From Acidobacteriota bacterium (lineage in GTDB: Bacteria > Acidobacteriota > Vicinamibacteria > Vicinamibacterales > 2-12-FULL-66-21), in the NCBI GenBank assembly GCA_016184105.1, contig JACPDI010000044.1, forward strand, positions 1 to 36,075: 36,075 nucleotides of DNA, read 5' to 3'. Numbering within the stretch: position 1 is the first letter of the stretch; the number at the start of each line of letters is the position of its first letter. Position numbers and translations under genes: made by a program. Under the pieces are notes generated by a model that made no database searches, was not told the DNA's origin, and was given only the letters and a program-made list of their open reading frames with translations. Positions 8,270 to 20,458 of the stretch are shown here, piece after piece.

Positions 8270-8327
8270 CAGGAGTGGAAGGGGAGCGGCGCCGCTGCCG
8301 CCCGTGAGCGGCGCCGGCGCCTTGACC

Positions 8328-8356
8328 TTGACACCCCCCTGGGGGCCTCCTATACT
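8328..8356 (+). promoter_or_regulatory. Canonical sigma-70 type promoter of rho
   Basis: TTGACA (8328-8333), a 17-base spacer and TATACT (8351-8356) make a near-consensus promoter. The spacer contains a short C-run/G-run inverted repeat. Transcription should start near 8363, leaving a leader of about 110 bases before rho. This long leader contrasts with the leaderless starts elsewhere in the window. Confidence 0.75.
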
Positions 8357-8362
8357 CACAAG

Positions 8363-8475
8363 AACGAGCACGTCTGTAACTTCCCTCTGTCGCTGACCCG
8401 TACGCCGGGTCCCAGCCCCGCGTCGTCAGCGCGAAAACAACAACAACTCAACACACCAAGCCAGAAGTCACATCA
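8363..8475 (+). promoter_or_regulatory. rho leader with G-poor, C/A-rich rut-like stretch
   Basis: From about 8430 to 8475 the leader is rich in C and A and nearly free of G, with CAACAACAACTCAACACACC as its core. Such unstructured C-rich RNA is what Rho binds (rut). Autoregulation of rho through termination in its own leader is known in E. coli, so this stretch could serve the same purpose; that is inference. The rest of the leader (8363-8430) shows no recognisable riboswitch or leader peptide. Confidence 0.35.
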
Positions 8476-9808
8476 ATGCCGAACCACAAGCGCACCTCCG
8501 GGCGCACGCCCGTTGAGAACGGTGCCGAAAACGACCAGCAGACCGAGCAGAACGAGAACCCGCCACAGGCCGCGCCCCAGGCGCAGGCCCCGCAGCCGCA
8601 AGGGGCGCCGCAGGGCCAGCCGCAGGGACAACAGCAGCAGGGAGTTCGCCGCCACCGCGGTGAGGGCAGTCTCAACATCGCGGAGCTGAAGGACATGTCG
8701 ATCCAGAAGCTCACGCAGATTGCGAAGGACCTCAACGTGGCCGGCGCCACGGGCATGCGCAAGCAGGAACTGATCTTCCAGATCCTCAAGGCGCAGGCCG
8801 AGCAGAGCGGCTTCATCTTCAGCGAAGGCGTCCTCGAAGTGCTGCCCGACGGCTTCGGGTTCCTCCGCGTGCCCGACTACAACTACCTGCCGGGGCCGGA
8901 CGATATCTACGTGTCACCGTCGCAGATCCGGAAATTCGATCTGCAGACGGGCGACACGGTCTCCGGACAGATCCGGCCGCCGAAGGAAGGGGAGCGCTAC
9001 TTCGCGCTGATCAAGGTCGAAGCGGTCAACTTCGAGCCGCCCGACCAGGCGCGCGACAAGCTGTTTTTCGAGAACCTCACGCCGCTCTACCCGCAGGAAC
9101 GCGTCAGGCTCGAGACCTCCGCCGACAACCTGTCGGCGCGGGTGATGGACCTCATGGTGCCGATCGGCAAGGGGCAGCGCGGCCTCATCGTCGCGCCCCC
9201 CAGGACGGGGAAGACGATGCTGCTGCAGAACATCGCGCAGTCGGTCGCCCAGAACCACCCACGTGCAGGTGGCCGAGATGGTCATCGAGAAGGCGAAGCG
9301 TCTCGTCGAGCACAAGAAGGACGTGCTGATCCTGCTCGACTCGATCACGCGCCTGGCGCGCGCCTACAACGCCGTGATTCCTCCCTCGGGCAAGGTCCTC
9401 TCGGGCGGTCTCGACTCCAACGCGCTGCAGAAGCCGAAGCGCTTCTTCGGCGCCGCACGCAACATCGAGGAAGGCGGGTCGCTCACCATCATCGCCACGG
9501 CGCTGGTGGACACCGGCTCCCGCATGGACGACGTCATCTTCGAGGAGTTCAAGGGGACCGGCAACATGGAAATCCACCTCGATCGCAAGCTGGTGGACAA
9601 GCGCGTGTTCCCGGCCATCGACATCCAGAAGAGCGGCACCCGGAAGGAAGAGCTCCTCATCCCGCGCGACGATCTCAATCGCATCTGGGTGCTCCGCAAG
9701 GTCCTCAATCCGCTGTCGCCGGTCGAGGCGATGGAGCTGCTGCTCGACAAGATGGGGAAGACGAAGAACAACGCGGACTTCCTGTCGGCCATGCAGAAGA
9801 TGGGCTAG
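8476..9808 (+). pseudogene. rho: Transcription termination factor Rho, with an out-of-frame internal deletion
   Basis: Rho is a hexameric RNA-dependent ATPase that ends transcription. The first part (8476 to about 9259) has a Q/P/N-rich low-complexity N-terminal segment, the Rho N domain ([21 protein letters not shown]), the RNA-binding domain ([16 protein letters not shown]) and Walker A APPRTGKT, ending at NHP. The second part continues in another frame from base 9260 with [20 protein letters not shown] through [20 protein letters not shown] to the normal C-terminus. Against E. coli Rho, about 38 residues are absent between NHP and HVQ, the LLIDERPEEVT to FDEPASR segment with Walker B and the Q-loop. 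The total length of 1333 bases is not a multiple of three. It is either a real lesion or an assembly error; rho is usually a single gene, so error is plausible. Its stop shares CTAG with the convergent gene. Confidence 0.85.
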
Positions 9809-12800
9809 ACGAGCAGCGCCTCGAGACGCTCGCGACCTTGCGCTTCGCCCATCGCGACGTCGCGGTAGCGCTTCAGGAAATAGTCGATCGTCTCCACGCG
9901 CAGCTTGATCGCGCCGGCCGCCTGGTTCTCGTCGAGGTCCTTGAACGCCAGGTACGGGCGGCCCGCCGCCTCAACGATCTCCTCGATCGCCGAGTAGACC
10001 GGCGCATCATGGCCGCACTTGAAACTCGAGAACTCCAACGCGACGAGGTTCGGGTGGCGCGCGACGAACTTCGCCGCCCAGATCTTCTGGTTCGTGTTCT
10101 CCGACGTGCTGTGCTTCCACACGTCGGAGATGTCCAGCGCGTGCCGGATCACGCCCTCGCGCACCTCGTCGCCGAACAGCCGCTCCAGCAGGTCGTCGTC
10201 TCGCGGCAGGGTGGTCTGCGAGAAGATCGTGTAGCCGCGCTTCTGCAGCTCCTCCAGGATGCCGTGATTGATGCCCGGATCGTGATGGTACGGGCGCCCG
10301 AGCACGACGATGCCGATCCGCCGCTCGCCTTCGAGGCGATCGAGCGCGGTGCGTGCCCGGGCACGCAGGCCGCTCCAGAACGCGTCGAACGCCGCGAAGC
10401 CGGCGTTCACCGCGCGCGCGTTCTCGTCGCGTGACAGCCCGAGCACCGCCCCCCAGGCATCGCGCATCTGCAGCCCGAAGCACGCACGGTCCGCGAGGTT
10501 CAGCAGCGGATCGACGTACACGATACCCGCCTGCGCAAACGCGTCCGCCTCCTTGGTGAACGCCGCCCACACCGTGCGCGGCGTTGCGGCGACGGTGGGG
10601 CACGCGTTCTGCGCACGCGTGCCCACCAGCGGCGAGTCGAGCACGTCGAACATCGGGAAGAAGACGCAGTCGAGCCGCGCGCGCTTGTGCTTGACCGCCA
10701 ACAGGTTGTGCACGTGCGCGATCGCCACCTTCGACGGAAAGCAGGGGTCGATGCTCCCTCGACCCGAGCCCGTACGATACAGGTCCGCGGAGGTGAAGTC
10801 CGAGTACACGACGTTCCGCGAGTCGACCCCCAGGCTGGCGAAGTACGCGCTGAAGAGGGGAGCGTACGAGTAGAAATTCAATACGCGCGGGATGCCGATC
10901 CGCAGCCCGCCGCGGCCCGCCGCGCGGGCGGCCCGCCGCCGCGCACGCGGCAGCCACGCGAAGCCGTTCGGCGGATCCGCGACGAGCGGCGGGTGCTGCG
11001 GCGCCCACACCTCGCGCCCCGCGATCTCGACGAAGTCCGGGTTGTCGGTCCTGGTCCTCTTCTCCGTCGCATGGGCGGCGCGGAACGCGGCCAGGTCCTC
11101 CTGCGCGCCCTTCTCGCACGCGGCCACGATCACCCGCCGCGCCTCGCCGTCGCCGGTGCTGATGTCGATGAACGTCCGGATGCACGCGTTCCGGCAGAAG
11201 CGGCACCGGGTCTCCTCGCCGCGCGTCGTGTGATAGCGGATGCGCCCAACCGTGTCGAGGCCGATGAACGTCGTGCCGCGGCCCGCCTCCACGACGCGAA
11301 TCGCCTCGAGCGCCGCCCCGATCGCGCCGCACTCGCCGGCATGCTCGTGGACGACGATGTCCGGCTCGGCCTCGGACCGGGCGAAGCTCTCCCGGATGAA
11401 ATCCACTTCCGCCTTCACGGCCGCCAGGTTCCGCTGCGTGCCCCCCTGCAGGATGAAGCGCGTCCCGAGCCGGGCCAGGTTGGGCACGCGCGCGACGTAC
11501 TGGAACACGTTTTTCGGCAGCACGGCCGCGAGCCCGGCGAGAATCTCCGCGGTGGTCCAGCCGTGGCGCAGGAACGTGACGATGTCCGACTGCAGGAACA
11601 CGGCGCAGCCGTACCCGAAAAGCGGCATCGCCCTGGCGGAAAACGCCATCTCGGCGTACTGCTCCACGGGCACGCCGAACGACTCCGACGTGGCCTGCAG
11701 GAAGTAGCCGTTCCCCGCAGAGCACTGCGTGTTCAGGCGGAAGTCCTTGACGCGCCCCTCCTTCAGCACGATCAACTTGATGTCCTGCCCTCCGACGTCC
11801 ACGATGACGTGCGGGTCGCGGTATCGCTGCTTCGCCGACTCGGTGTGCGCCACGGTTTCGGCGATCGCCACGTCGGCACGCAGCACGTCGCGCAGGATGT
11901 CCTTGGCGTACCCCGTGGTGCCCGCGCCGCGGACGTCGATGCGCGCGCCCGGTCGCTCGATTGGCTGGCGGAGAAGCGCGATGATCGCCATCGCGTCCTC
12001 GATGGGATTTCCGAGCGACAGGCGGTACGCCTTGGCCAGGACGTCCCCCGCGGGAGAGAGCAGCACGCCTTTGGTGGACGTCGAGCCGGCATCCAGCCCG
12101 AGAAAGGCGGGCACGCGTTCGCCGCGCCGGAAGGAGGGGGCCACGAACGGCCTCGGGAGATATTGCCGGAGGAACGCGTCGCGTTCGCCGGCCGAGGCCA
12201 CGAGCGCGCGGGGGGCGGCACGATCCCGCCGCTCGCTCCGCCCCGCGCGGATCACGTCCTCGAGTGGCGCGCAGCCTCTGTACTCCCCTTCGCCCGCTTC
12301 CTCGGTGAGCCCGAACTCCACCGCGCCCATGGCGCCGTAGTACTCGGCGTGCGGCGGCGCGAAAACCAGCTCCTCGATCGAAAGCCCGTCGGGTGGGCTC
12401 ACGCCCCGCTCGCGCCACATCTCCGCGATCCGCTGCTGCCACGCCTCGCGCAGCCCTCGGAGGAACGCGTGCGGGCCGCCCAGGAGCAGGACCTTCGGCT
12501 GCAGGACGTAGCCGCGGGTGAGCACGGACAGGTTCTGCAGCACAATCGCGTCGAACAGGGACGCGATCAGCTCGGCGGCGGGTATGCCCTGCTTGAGAAG
12601 GCCGGTGATGTCGGTCTCGGCAAAGCCTCCGCACTTGCCGGGGATCGGGTGCAGCCGGATCCCGCTGTACCGCTGTTCGGCGAGAGCGGCCGGCGCGATG
12701 TTCAGCTTCGCCGCGATCTTGTCGATGACCGCGCCGGTGCCCCCCGCGCACTTGTCGTTCATCGAGGGCAGCTTCTTGCGCCGCCCTCCTTCACCGGGCC

Positions 12801-13158
12801 TGAACACGACAATCTTGGCGTCCTGGCCGCCGAGTTCCGCCACCGTGCCGGCATCCGGGTGCCGGCGCTCGACGACCAGCGAGATGGCGTGGACTTCCTG
12901 CACGAACCGCGCACCGATCGCGGGCGCCAGCGCGCCGGCGCCCGTTCCAGTGGCAAACACCCGGCAGTTGCCGGGCGCGATGCCCGGATCGCGCTGGAGG
13001 GCGGCGAGAACCGACAGCAGCTTCTCCGCGAGCCGGGCCTCGTGCCGCTCGTACTGCCGCCAGAGATGCTCGCCGGACCGCGCATCGACGAGCACGCCTT
13101 TGATCGTGGTGGAGCCGAGATCGATGCCGAGGATGAAGCGCGCCGATCCGTCGCTCAT
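9805..13158 (-). CDS. 2-hydroxyacyl-CoA dehydratase activase-related protein (two BadF/BadG ATPase domains plus DUF2229)
   Basis: The 1117-residue protein has two ASKHA-fold ATPase domains of the BcrA/BadF/HgdC type. The first starts with [11 protein letters not shown] at about 11-21 and has a candidate [4Fe-4S] ligand in DKCAGGTG (C137). The second starts with [11 protein letters not shown] at about 354-364 and has QCSAGNG (C479). A CRFCRNAC cluster follows, then a DUF2229-like region from [17 protein letters not shown] onward. Activases of this superfamily use ATP to drive low-potential electron transfer to a dehydratase. Homologues are often one polypeptide of about 1400 residues; here the rest is in the upstream gene, joined by an ATGA overlap. 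No dehydratase subunit genes are present, so the partner enzyme is unknown. Confidence 0.85.
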   Translation of the reverse strand: MSDGSARFILGIDLGSTTIKGVLVDARSGEHLWRQYERHEARLAEKLLSVLAALQRDPGIAPGNCRVFATGTGAGALAPAIGARFVQEVHAISLVVERRHPDAGTVAELGGQDAKIVVFRPGEGGRRKKLPSMNDKCAGGTGAVIDKIAAKLNIAPAALAEQRYSGIRLHPIPGKCGGFAETDITGLLKQGIPAAELIASLFDAIVLQNLSVLTRGYVLQPKVLLLGGPHAFLRGLREAWQQRIAEMWRERGVSPPDGLSIEELVFAPPHAEYYGAMGAVEFGLTEEAGEGEYRGCAPLEDVIRAGRSERRDRAAPRALVASAGERDAFLRQYLPRPFVAPSFRRGERVPAFLGLDAGSTSTKGVLLSPAGDVLAKAYRLSLGNPIEDAMAIIALLRQPIERPGARIDVRGAGTTGYAKDILRDVLRADVAIAETVAHTESAKQRYRDPHVIVDVGGQDIKLIVLKEGRVKDFRLNTQCSAGNGYFLQATSESFGVPVEQYAEMAFSARAMPLFGYGCAVFLQSDIVTFLRHGWTTAEILAGLAAVLPKNVFQYVARVPNLARLGTRFILQGGTQRNLAAVKAEVDFIRESFARSEAEPDIVVHEHAGECGAIGAALEAIRVVEAGRGTTFIGLDTVGRIRYHTTRGEETRCRFCRNACIRTFIDISTGDGEARRVIVAACEKGAQEDLAAFRAAHATEKRTRTDNPDFVEIAGREVWAPQHPPLVADPPNGFAWLPRARRRAARAAGRGGLRIGIPRVLNFYSYAPLFSAYFASLGVDSRNVVYSDFTSADLYRTGSGRGSIDPCFPSKVAIAHVHNLLAVKHKRARLDCVFFPMFDVLDSPLVGTRAQNACPTVAATPRTVWAAFTKEADAFAQAGIVYVDPLLNLADRACFGLQMRDAWGAVLGLSRDENARAVNAGFAAFDAFWSGLRARARTALDRLEGERRIGIVVLGRPYHHDPGINHGILEELQKRGYTIFSQTTLPRDDDLLERLFGDEVREGVIRHALDISDVWKHSTSENTNQKIWAAKFVARHPNLVALEFSSFKCGHDAPVYSAIEEIVEAAGRPYLAFKDLDENQAAGAIKLRVETIDYFLKRYRDVAMGEAQGRERLEALLV

Positions 13159-14842
13159 TGCCGCGCTCCGCGCAGGAAGACGCGCCGCCGGCGCCGGCCG
13201 ATGAGATCGTTCACGTGCAGGACGAAGCTCGCGGCGACACCTGCCACGCCCGGCCGGCGGGGCACGCGATAGAACGGCCGGCGCAGCTCAGGGTGGTCTT
13301 CGACGTAGTCGCGGATGTCGTCCAGGCGCCGGCCGGTTCGGGCGAGCGCCGCATCGAACTCGTTGCGCGCCGCCGCCCTGGCTTCTCCGAGCGCCATCTG
13401 GACGCGACTATGCGCGTTCAGCTCGCCTTCGCCCGACGTTTCGATCGAGAGAAAATTCAACAGGGGAAGCCTGGCGGTGACCGCCGACTGCGTCCCATCG
13501 GACTGCGTCGAGGGCAGGCAGCCGAACGGCTTGAGGCTGAGGACCATGTGGCAGCGGTGGTGAAGCGTGTAGTAGATGGTCTTGCCGACCTCGAGGTGCC
13601 CTTCGCCCCCGCGCACCATGCTGTGGTAGAAGGGGTGCGCCAGCTCCGCGAGCAGTTCCTGCGGGACGAGCGGGTCGGCCAGCGCTCCCACGGCGCGGCC
13701 GGTGCGATGGTACTCGTGGCGCCACCACGCCTCGCCGAATGACAGGAGCGCGCGCTTCCGAACCAGCCGGAGGTCGGCGGCGACACCGGAGCGAGTCGGC
13801 GATCGGCCGCCCGCGCGGAGCACGCGCCGCCGCGCTCGAGAAACGCGAACATGTCGTAGTTGCCGGGCCCGTCGGTCGTCTGGGCCCAGAACTCACCGGT
13901 CACCTTGACGACCGGCTTGATCCGGAGGCGATCGACGTCGATGCGATCGAGCCGCTCGCGCGCGGCTTCGAGCGCGGCGGCGTGCCGCCTGCCATGGAGC
14001 TGCGTCCAGATCTTCACGGGCGTGTCGATGCTGGTCCGAAGACGTGGCCTCGCGGCAAGCCATGGGACGATCCATCGCGGCGCGTGTGCGAGCACGTCGA
14101 ACGGGCGCTGCTCGGAGAGGTGCGCATACATGTCGCGCACGACATCGGCGATCGCGCGATCCGTCTCTCCCTCGCGCGACTCGTAGGGCCTGAGGCGGTG
14201 CGCGAGGTCGTGCAGCACGTCCGCCACGTTGCACGCGTTCAGCGCCAGCGTGGCGAAGTGCACCGAGAAGCGAAGGCCGGGTTCGCCGGAGTCCGCCTTC
14301 ACGCCGTCGTTCTGCTGAAAGGTGAGCACCCGGAACCCCGCGAAGCCCGCGTTGCGAAGCGCCAGCTGGTACTCCGCCTGGTACATGCCGAAGCGGCACG
14401 GGCCGCACGTGCCCGACGTGAAGAACACGTAGCGGTCAATGATCTCCTGGCGCGAAAGTCCCGCCGCCTCGAGCTGCAGAAGGAACTGGATGAGATTTCC
14501 TGCGGTGAAGTAGGCCGGGTTGCACTGCCCGACGTTGCCGTACTGGCGTCCAAGCTGGAACGCGGCGAGGTCCGGGACGGGGAGCCGGGCGCAGCGATGG
14601 CCGCACGCGGTCAGTGCGGCGGGAAAGAGCGAGTCGTGATAAGGCGTCAGCCCGCCGAGGAGGATCGTGACGCGGTCGCGCTCGGCGGCGGTAAAGGGTC
14701 GTTCGGGCGGACGGCGGTATTGCCGGCGTGCGGCAGGCACGGCATCGTCTGTGTGCCGGAGGCGCGCCCGCTCGCTCGCCACGAGTTCACCGATGAGGTT
14801 CTCGCGGACCTCCTCCGTGCCGGATAAAGGACCTGCGGTCAT
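13155..14842 (-). pseudogene. Activase-associated protein (C-terminal half of the large activase family), frameshifted
   Basis: This gene continues the architecture of the downstream activase and would be its partner subunit. The first part (14842 to about 13835) contains VTILLGGLTPYHDSLFPAAL, FFTSGTCGPCRFGMYQAEYQ, NACNVADVLHDLAHRLRPYE and VKVTGEFWAQTTDGPGNYDM. After FLERGGA the sense shifts to another frame, which resumes as LRLVRKRALLSFGEAWWRHE and runs through LHHRCHMVLSLKPFGCLPST to a normal ATGA junction with the next gene. Related proteins have a segment of a few tens of residues at the break, so some sequence may also be missing. The 1688-base length is not divisible by three. The ATG at 14842 is chosen because the sequence turns family-like there. 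It could be a true pseudogene or an assembly error. Confidence 0.7.
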
Positions 14843-14898
14843 GTCGACAGGCCGGACGTGCTCCGGCGCAGCCAGAGCAGATACTGTATCGCAGCGCC

Positions 14899-15873
14899 TC
14901 AGGTGCGGCGCACGGCGAACAGCGTGATGTCGTCCGCCGGGCGCGAGCCTCCGGTGAACGCCGCGAGGTCGCGCCGGCACTCCGCGATCAGATCGCCCGG
15001 CTGACGCGCGCGATGCCGCTGCGCCGCCGCCGCGAAGCGGTCGAACCCGAACTCGTGCCCGAGCGGATTCTCGCTTTCGGTCACCCCGTCGCTCACGAGC
15101 ACCATCGTCTCGCCGGCGGCCAGGCGCAGCCGATCCGCCTTGAAGCGCTCGCTGCAGAACATCCCGACGGGCAGGGCGGTGCTGGCCATGAGCGTGGGCC
15201 CCCTCTCGCTCGTGATCACGATCGGCAGGTGCCCGGCGTTGCAGACCTCGACATCGCCGGACGCCGTGGCGTGGCCCGCCACCAGCGTCGCGTAGTGAGT
15301 GGGCAGCGTGCTCTCGCAGAACGCGCGGCTGGCGCGTTCCATCAATGCCGGCAACGGGAGGTTCAGCGACGCGAGCGTTCGAAACATCGCGTGGAGGTGT
15401 GCCATCAGCATGGAGGCCGACACCCCCTTTCCGCTGACGTCGCCGAGCATGAAGTAGAAGCCGCCGTCGGCGGGAATGACGTCGCAGTAGTCGCCGCTCA
15501 CGACGCGCGCCGGCTGGTAGTGATAGGCGATCTCCCAGCCGTCGATGTGCTGGCGCGGCTCGGGCAGCAGCCCCCGCTGGATGCGCGAGGCCAGCTCGAG
15601 ATCTTCTTCGAGGCTGCGCTGCTCGTCACGCGAGAGGTGATCGAGGCAGACGCGGACCAGCGGGTCGGCCAGCAGCCGGTCGGTCTCGATCTGATCCTGG
15701 CAGACCTCGCATCGCCCGTACTGGCCGACGTCGAGGCGCGTGAGCGCGGCGTCGACCTCGCTCAGGAGGTGGAGAAGGTCGTGTCGCTCTTGTGTGGCCG
15801 AGATCGCGGCCTGCAGCTTGTCGCGCCGCTCGACGAGCTGCTCGCGCACAACGGATGACGTGGTGACGTCCAT
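14899..15873 (-). CDS. PP2C-type serine phosphatase (RsbU/SpoIIE family) with N-terminal DksA/TraR-like zinc finger
   Basis: The protein has 324 residues. The N-terminal 50 residues look helical (coiled coil). They are followed by GRCEVC at 53-58 and VCLDH at 75-79, a CxxC-17-CxxH arrangement like the zinc finger of DksA/TraR proteins. From about residue 92 (LELASRIQRGLLPEP) the SpoIIE/RsbU phosphatase domain begins. VSGDYCDVI and LGDVSGKGVSASML carry metal-binding Asp residues, and VSDGVTE and RPADDITL are the later PP2C motifs. Such phosphatases usually dephosphorylate anti-sigma antagonists; no anti-sigma gene is nearby. The start has a TAGGAT six bases upstream (leaderless). The activase-associated gene follows 56 bases downstream and may be co-transcribed. 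Confidence 0.9.
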   Translation of the reverse strand: MDVTTSSVVREQLVERRDKLQAAISATQERHDLLHLLSEVDAALTRLDVGQYGRCEVCQDQIETDRLLADPLVRVCLDHLSRDEQRSLEEDLELASRIQRGLLPEPRQHIDGWEIAYHYQPARVVSGDYCDVIPADGGFYFMLGDVSGKGVSASMLMAHLHAMFRTLASLNLPLPALMERASRAFCESTLPTHYATLVAGHATASGDVEVCNAGHLPIVITSERGPTLMASTALPVGMFCSERFKADRLRLAAGETMVLVSDGVTESENPLGHEFGFDRFAAAAQRHRARQPGDLIAECRRDLAAFTGGSRPADDITLFAVRRT

Positions 15874-15885
15874 GGGCCTATCCTA
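15874..15885 (-). promoter_or_regulatory. -10 element for the leaderless phosphatase gene
   Basis: On the minus strand TAGGAT (15885-15880) is followed by six bases and the ATG at 15873. The rest of the ftsH-phosphatase gap (15886-15995) holds a weak hairpin (AGGCC...GGCCT near 15940) without a T-tract. Confidence 0.45.
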
Positions 15886-15995
15886 CGGCTTGGACGTCAC
15901 CGCGAGCTATCCGGTTCCTGCGGGTAATTTTCAGGCCTCCGGCCCTGACGGCCTTTGTTTCCTGTCGAGCTTCCGCTCCGCGTCCAGCCGCGTGA

Positions 15996-17891
15996 CTAGC
16001 TGCGCTCTGCGTGCTCCGTGGTGGTGTGCGGTTCGCCAAGCAGCTCGCGCAGCTCGTCTCCCTCGATGACTTCCTTGACCAGGAGCCGCTCGGAGAGCGT
16101 GTCCAGCTCGTCGCGGCGCTCGCGCAGCACGCGGCGCGCCTGCTCGTGCGCGTCGGTCATGATGCGCCGCACCTCGTCGTCGATCTGCTGCGCGGTTTCT
16201 TCGGAGAAGGGCCCGCGCTCGCGCGGCATCGGGATGTCCAGGAACATCGGCCGCTTGCCGCCGTCGTAGTTGATCGCTCCCATGCGGTCGCTCATGCCGA
16301 ACTCGGTGACCATCGCCCGCGCGATCTCCGTGGCGCGCATCAGGTCGTTCTGGGCGCCGGTGGAAATCTCGCCGAAGGCGATCTCCTCCGCGCTGCGGCC
16401 GGCGAGCAGCACCGACAACTGGTTCAGCAGGTCGGAGCGCGTCAGCAGGTAGCGATCCTCGAGCGGCAGCTGCATCGTGTAGCCCAGCGCGCCGAAGCCC
16501 CGCTGCACGATGGAGATCTTGTGCACCGGGTCGAGCCCCGGCAGGACGCTGGCGACAATCGCGTGCCCCGATTCGTGGAACGCGACGATCCGCCGCTCCT
16601 TGACGCTCATCACGCGCTTCTTCTCGAGCCCCGCAATCACCCGGTCGATCGCCTCGTCGAAGTCGGCCATCTCGACCGCGGTCTTGTCCTTCCGCGCCGC
16701 CAGCAGGGCCGCCTCGTTGACGAGATTCGCGAGGTCGGCGCCCGCGAAGCCCGCGGTGCGCGCGGCGATCACCGTCAGGTCCGCGTTGGGGGCCATCGTC
16801 ACGTGCTTCACGTGAATCCGGAGGATCGCCTCGCGCCCGCGCACGTCCGGTTTGTCCACCAGGACCTGCCGATCGAAACGGCCGGGGCGGAGCAGGGCGG
16901 GATCGAGCACTTCGGGCCGGTTGGTGGCGCCCATGATGATCACGCCCTTGCGCGAGTCGAACCCGTCCATCTCCGCGAGCAGCTGGTTCAGCGTCTGTTC
17001 GCGCTCCTCGTGACTGCCCATCGGCGACTGCACGCGCACTTTGCCGAGCGCGTCCAGCTCGTCCACGAACACGATGCAGGGGGCCTTGCTCTCCGCCTGC
17101 TGGAAGAGATCGCGCACGCGCGCGGCGCCAACGCCCACGAACATCTCCACGAACTCGGAGCCGCTCAGCGAGAAGAACGGCACTTTCGCCTCGCCGGCCA
17201 CCGCGCGTGCCAGCAGCGTCTTGCCCGTCCCCGGGGGGCCGACGAGCAGCACCCCCTTCGGGATCCGCCCGCCAATGCTGGTGTACTTCTTCGGCGTGCG
17301 GAGGAATTCCACGATCTCCTTCAGCTCCTCCTCGGCCTCGTCCACGCCCGCCACGTCCGCGAACGACACTTTCACGTCGTCTTCCGCGTAGACCTTCGCG
17401 CGGCTGCGCGCGAACGACATCACGCCCCCCTCGGGGCCCCCCATGCGGCGGAAGAAGAAACTCCAGAGGCCGACGAGGAAGAGCAGCGGGATGATCCACC
17501 CGAGCAGCTCCGGCAGCCACTTGCTGGACACCTCTCCCGTGTAGCGGACGCCGTACTTGTCCAGCTCCTGGAGCAGCTGGGGATCTTCAATCCGGATCGA
17601 CACGAAGTTGCTGCGGCCGTCCGCTTCCGGCGCCTTCAGCGTCCCGCGCACGCGGTCTTCGGCGACGACCACCTCCTGCACCTTTCCGGCGCGCACGAGG
17701 TTCTTGAACTCGCTGTACTGAATCGTCCGGCCGGACTGCAGTGTCAGGAAGAACGCCTGGCCGATCGCGAGCAGCAGCAGGAATGCCAGCACGTACCACA
17801 CCGCCGACATCGCGCCGCCCGGCCGCGGGCGCTCCGGCGGCCGCCGGCGACCGCCGCGTGGATTCGGAACCGGCTTGTTCTGATCAGCCAA
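15996..17891 (-). CDS. ftsH: ATP-dependent zinc metalloprotease FtsH
   Basis: FtsH is a membrane-anchored AAA+ protease that degrades misfolded membrane proteins and some regulators. The 631-residue length is typical. A basic, Pro-rich cytoplasmic start is followed by transmembrane helix 1 at about 30-50, a periplasmic domain, and helix 2 at about 126-147. The AAA domain has Walker A GPPGTGKT at 218-225, Walker [11 protein letters not shown] at about 275-284 and the SRH region [19 protein letters not shown]. The zinc site HESGH is at 439-443. It starts 2 bases after clpB and is the last gene of the hspR-dnaJ-clpB-ftsH run, so heat-shock control through HspR is likely. Confidence 0.97.
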   Translation of the reverse strand: MADQNKPVPNPRGGRRRPPERPRPGGAMSAVWYVLAFLLLLAIGQAFFLTLQSGRTIQYSEFKNLVRAGKVQEVVVAEDRVRGTLKAPEADGRSNFVSIRIEDPQLLQELDKYGVRYTGEVSSKWLPELLGWIIPLLFLVGLWSFFFRRMGGPEGGVMSFARSRAKVYAEDDVKVSFADVAGVDEAEEELKEIVEFLRTPKKYTSIGGRIPKGVLLVGPPGTGKTLLARAVAGEAKVPFFSLSGSEFVEMFVGVGAARVRDLFQQAESKAPCIVFVDELDALGKVRVQSPMGSHEEREQTLNQLLAEMDGFDSRKGVIIMGATNRPEVLDPALLRPGRFDRQVLVDKPDVRGREAILRIHVKHVTMAPNADLTVIAARTAGFAGADLANLVNEAALLAARKDKTAVEMADFDEAIDRVIAGLEKKRVMSVKERRIVAFHESGHAIVASVLPGLDPVHKISIVQRGFGALGYTMQLPLEDRYLLTRSDLLNQLSVLLAGRSAEEIAFGEISTGAQNDLMRATEIARAMVTEFGMSDRMGAINYDGGKRPMFLDIPMPRERGPFSEETAQQIDDEVRRIMTDAHEQARRVLRERRDELDTLSERLLVKEVIEGDELRELLGEPHTTTEHAERS

Positions 17892-17893
17892 CC

Positions 17894-20454
<2,561 letters not shown>

Positions 20455-20458
<4 letters not shown>

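Noticed and set aside
8281-8325. GC-rich palindromes (AGCGGCGCCGCT and a related copy) as a terminator after the CoA-binding gene
   Set aside because: The stems are short and self-complementary in many registers, and no T-tract follows. They lie just upstream of the rho promoter and are common in DNA of this composition.
9240-9275. Programmed frameshift or intein in rho
   Set aside because: There is no slippery sequence, and a shift would still leave about 38 essential residues missing. No intein splice motifs or extra sequence are present.
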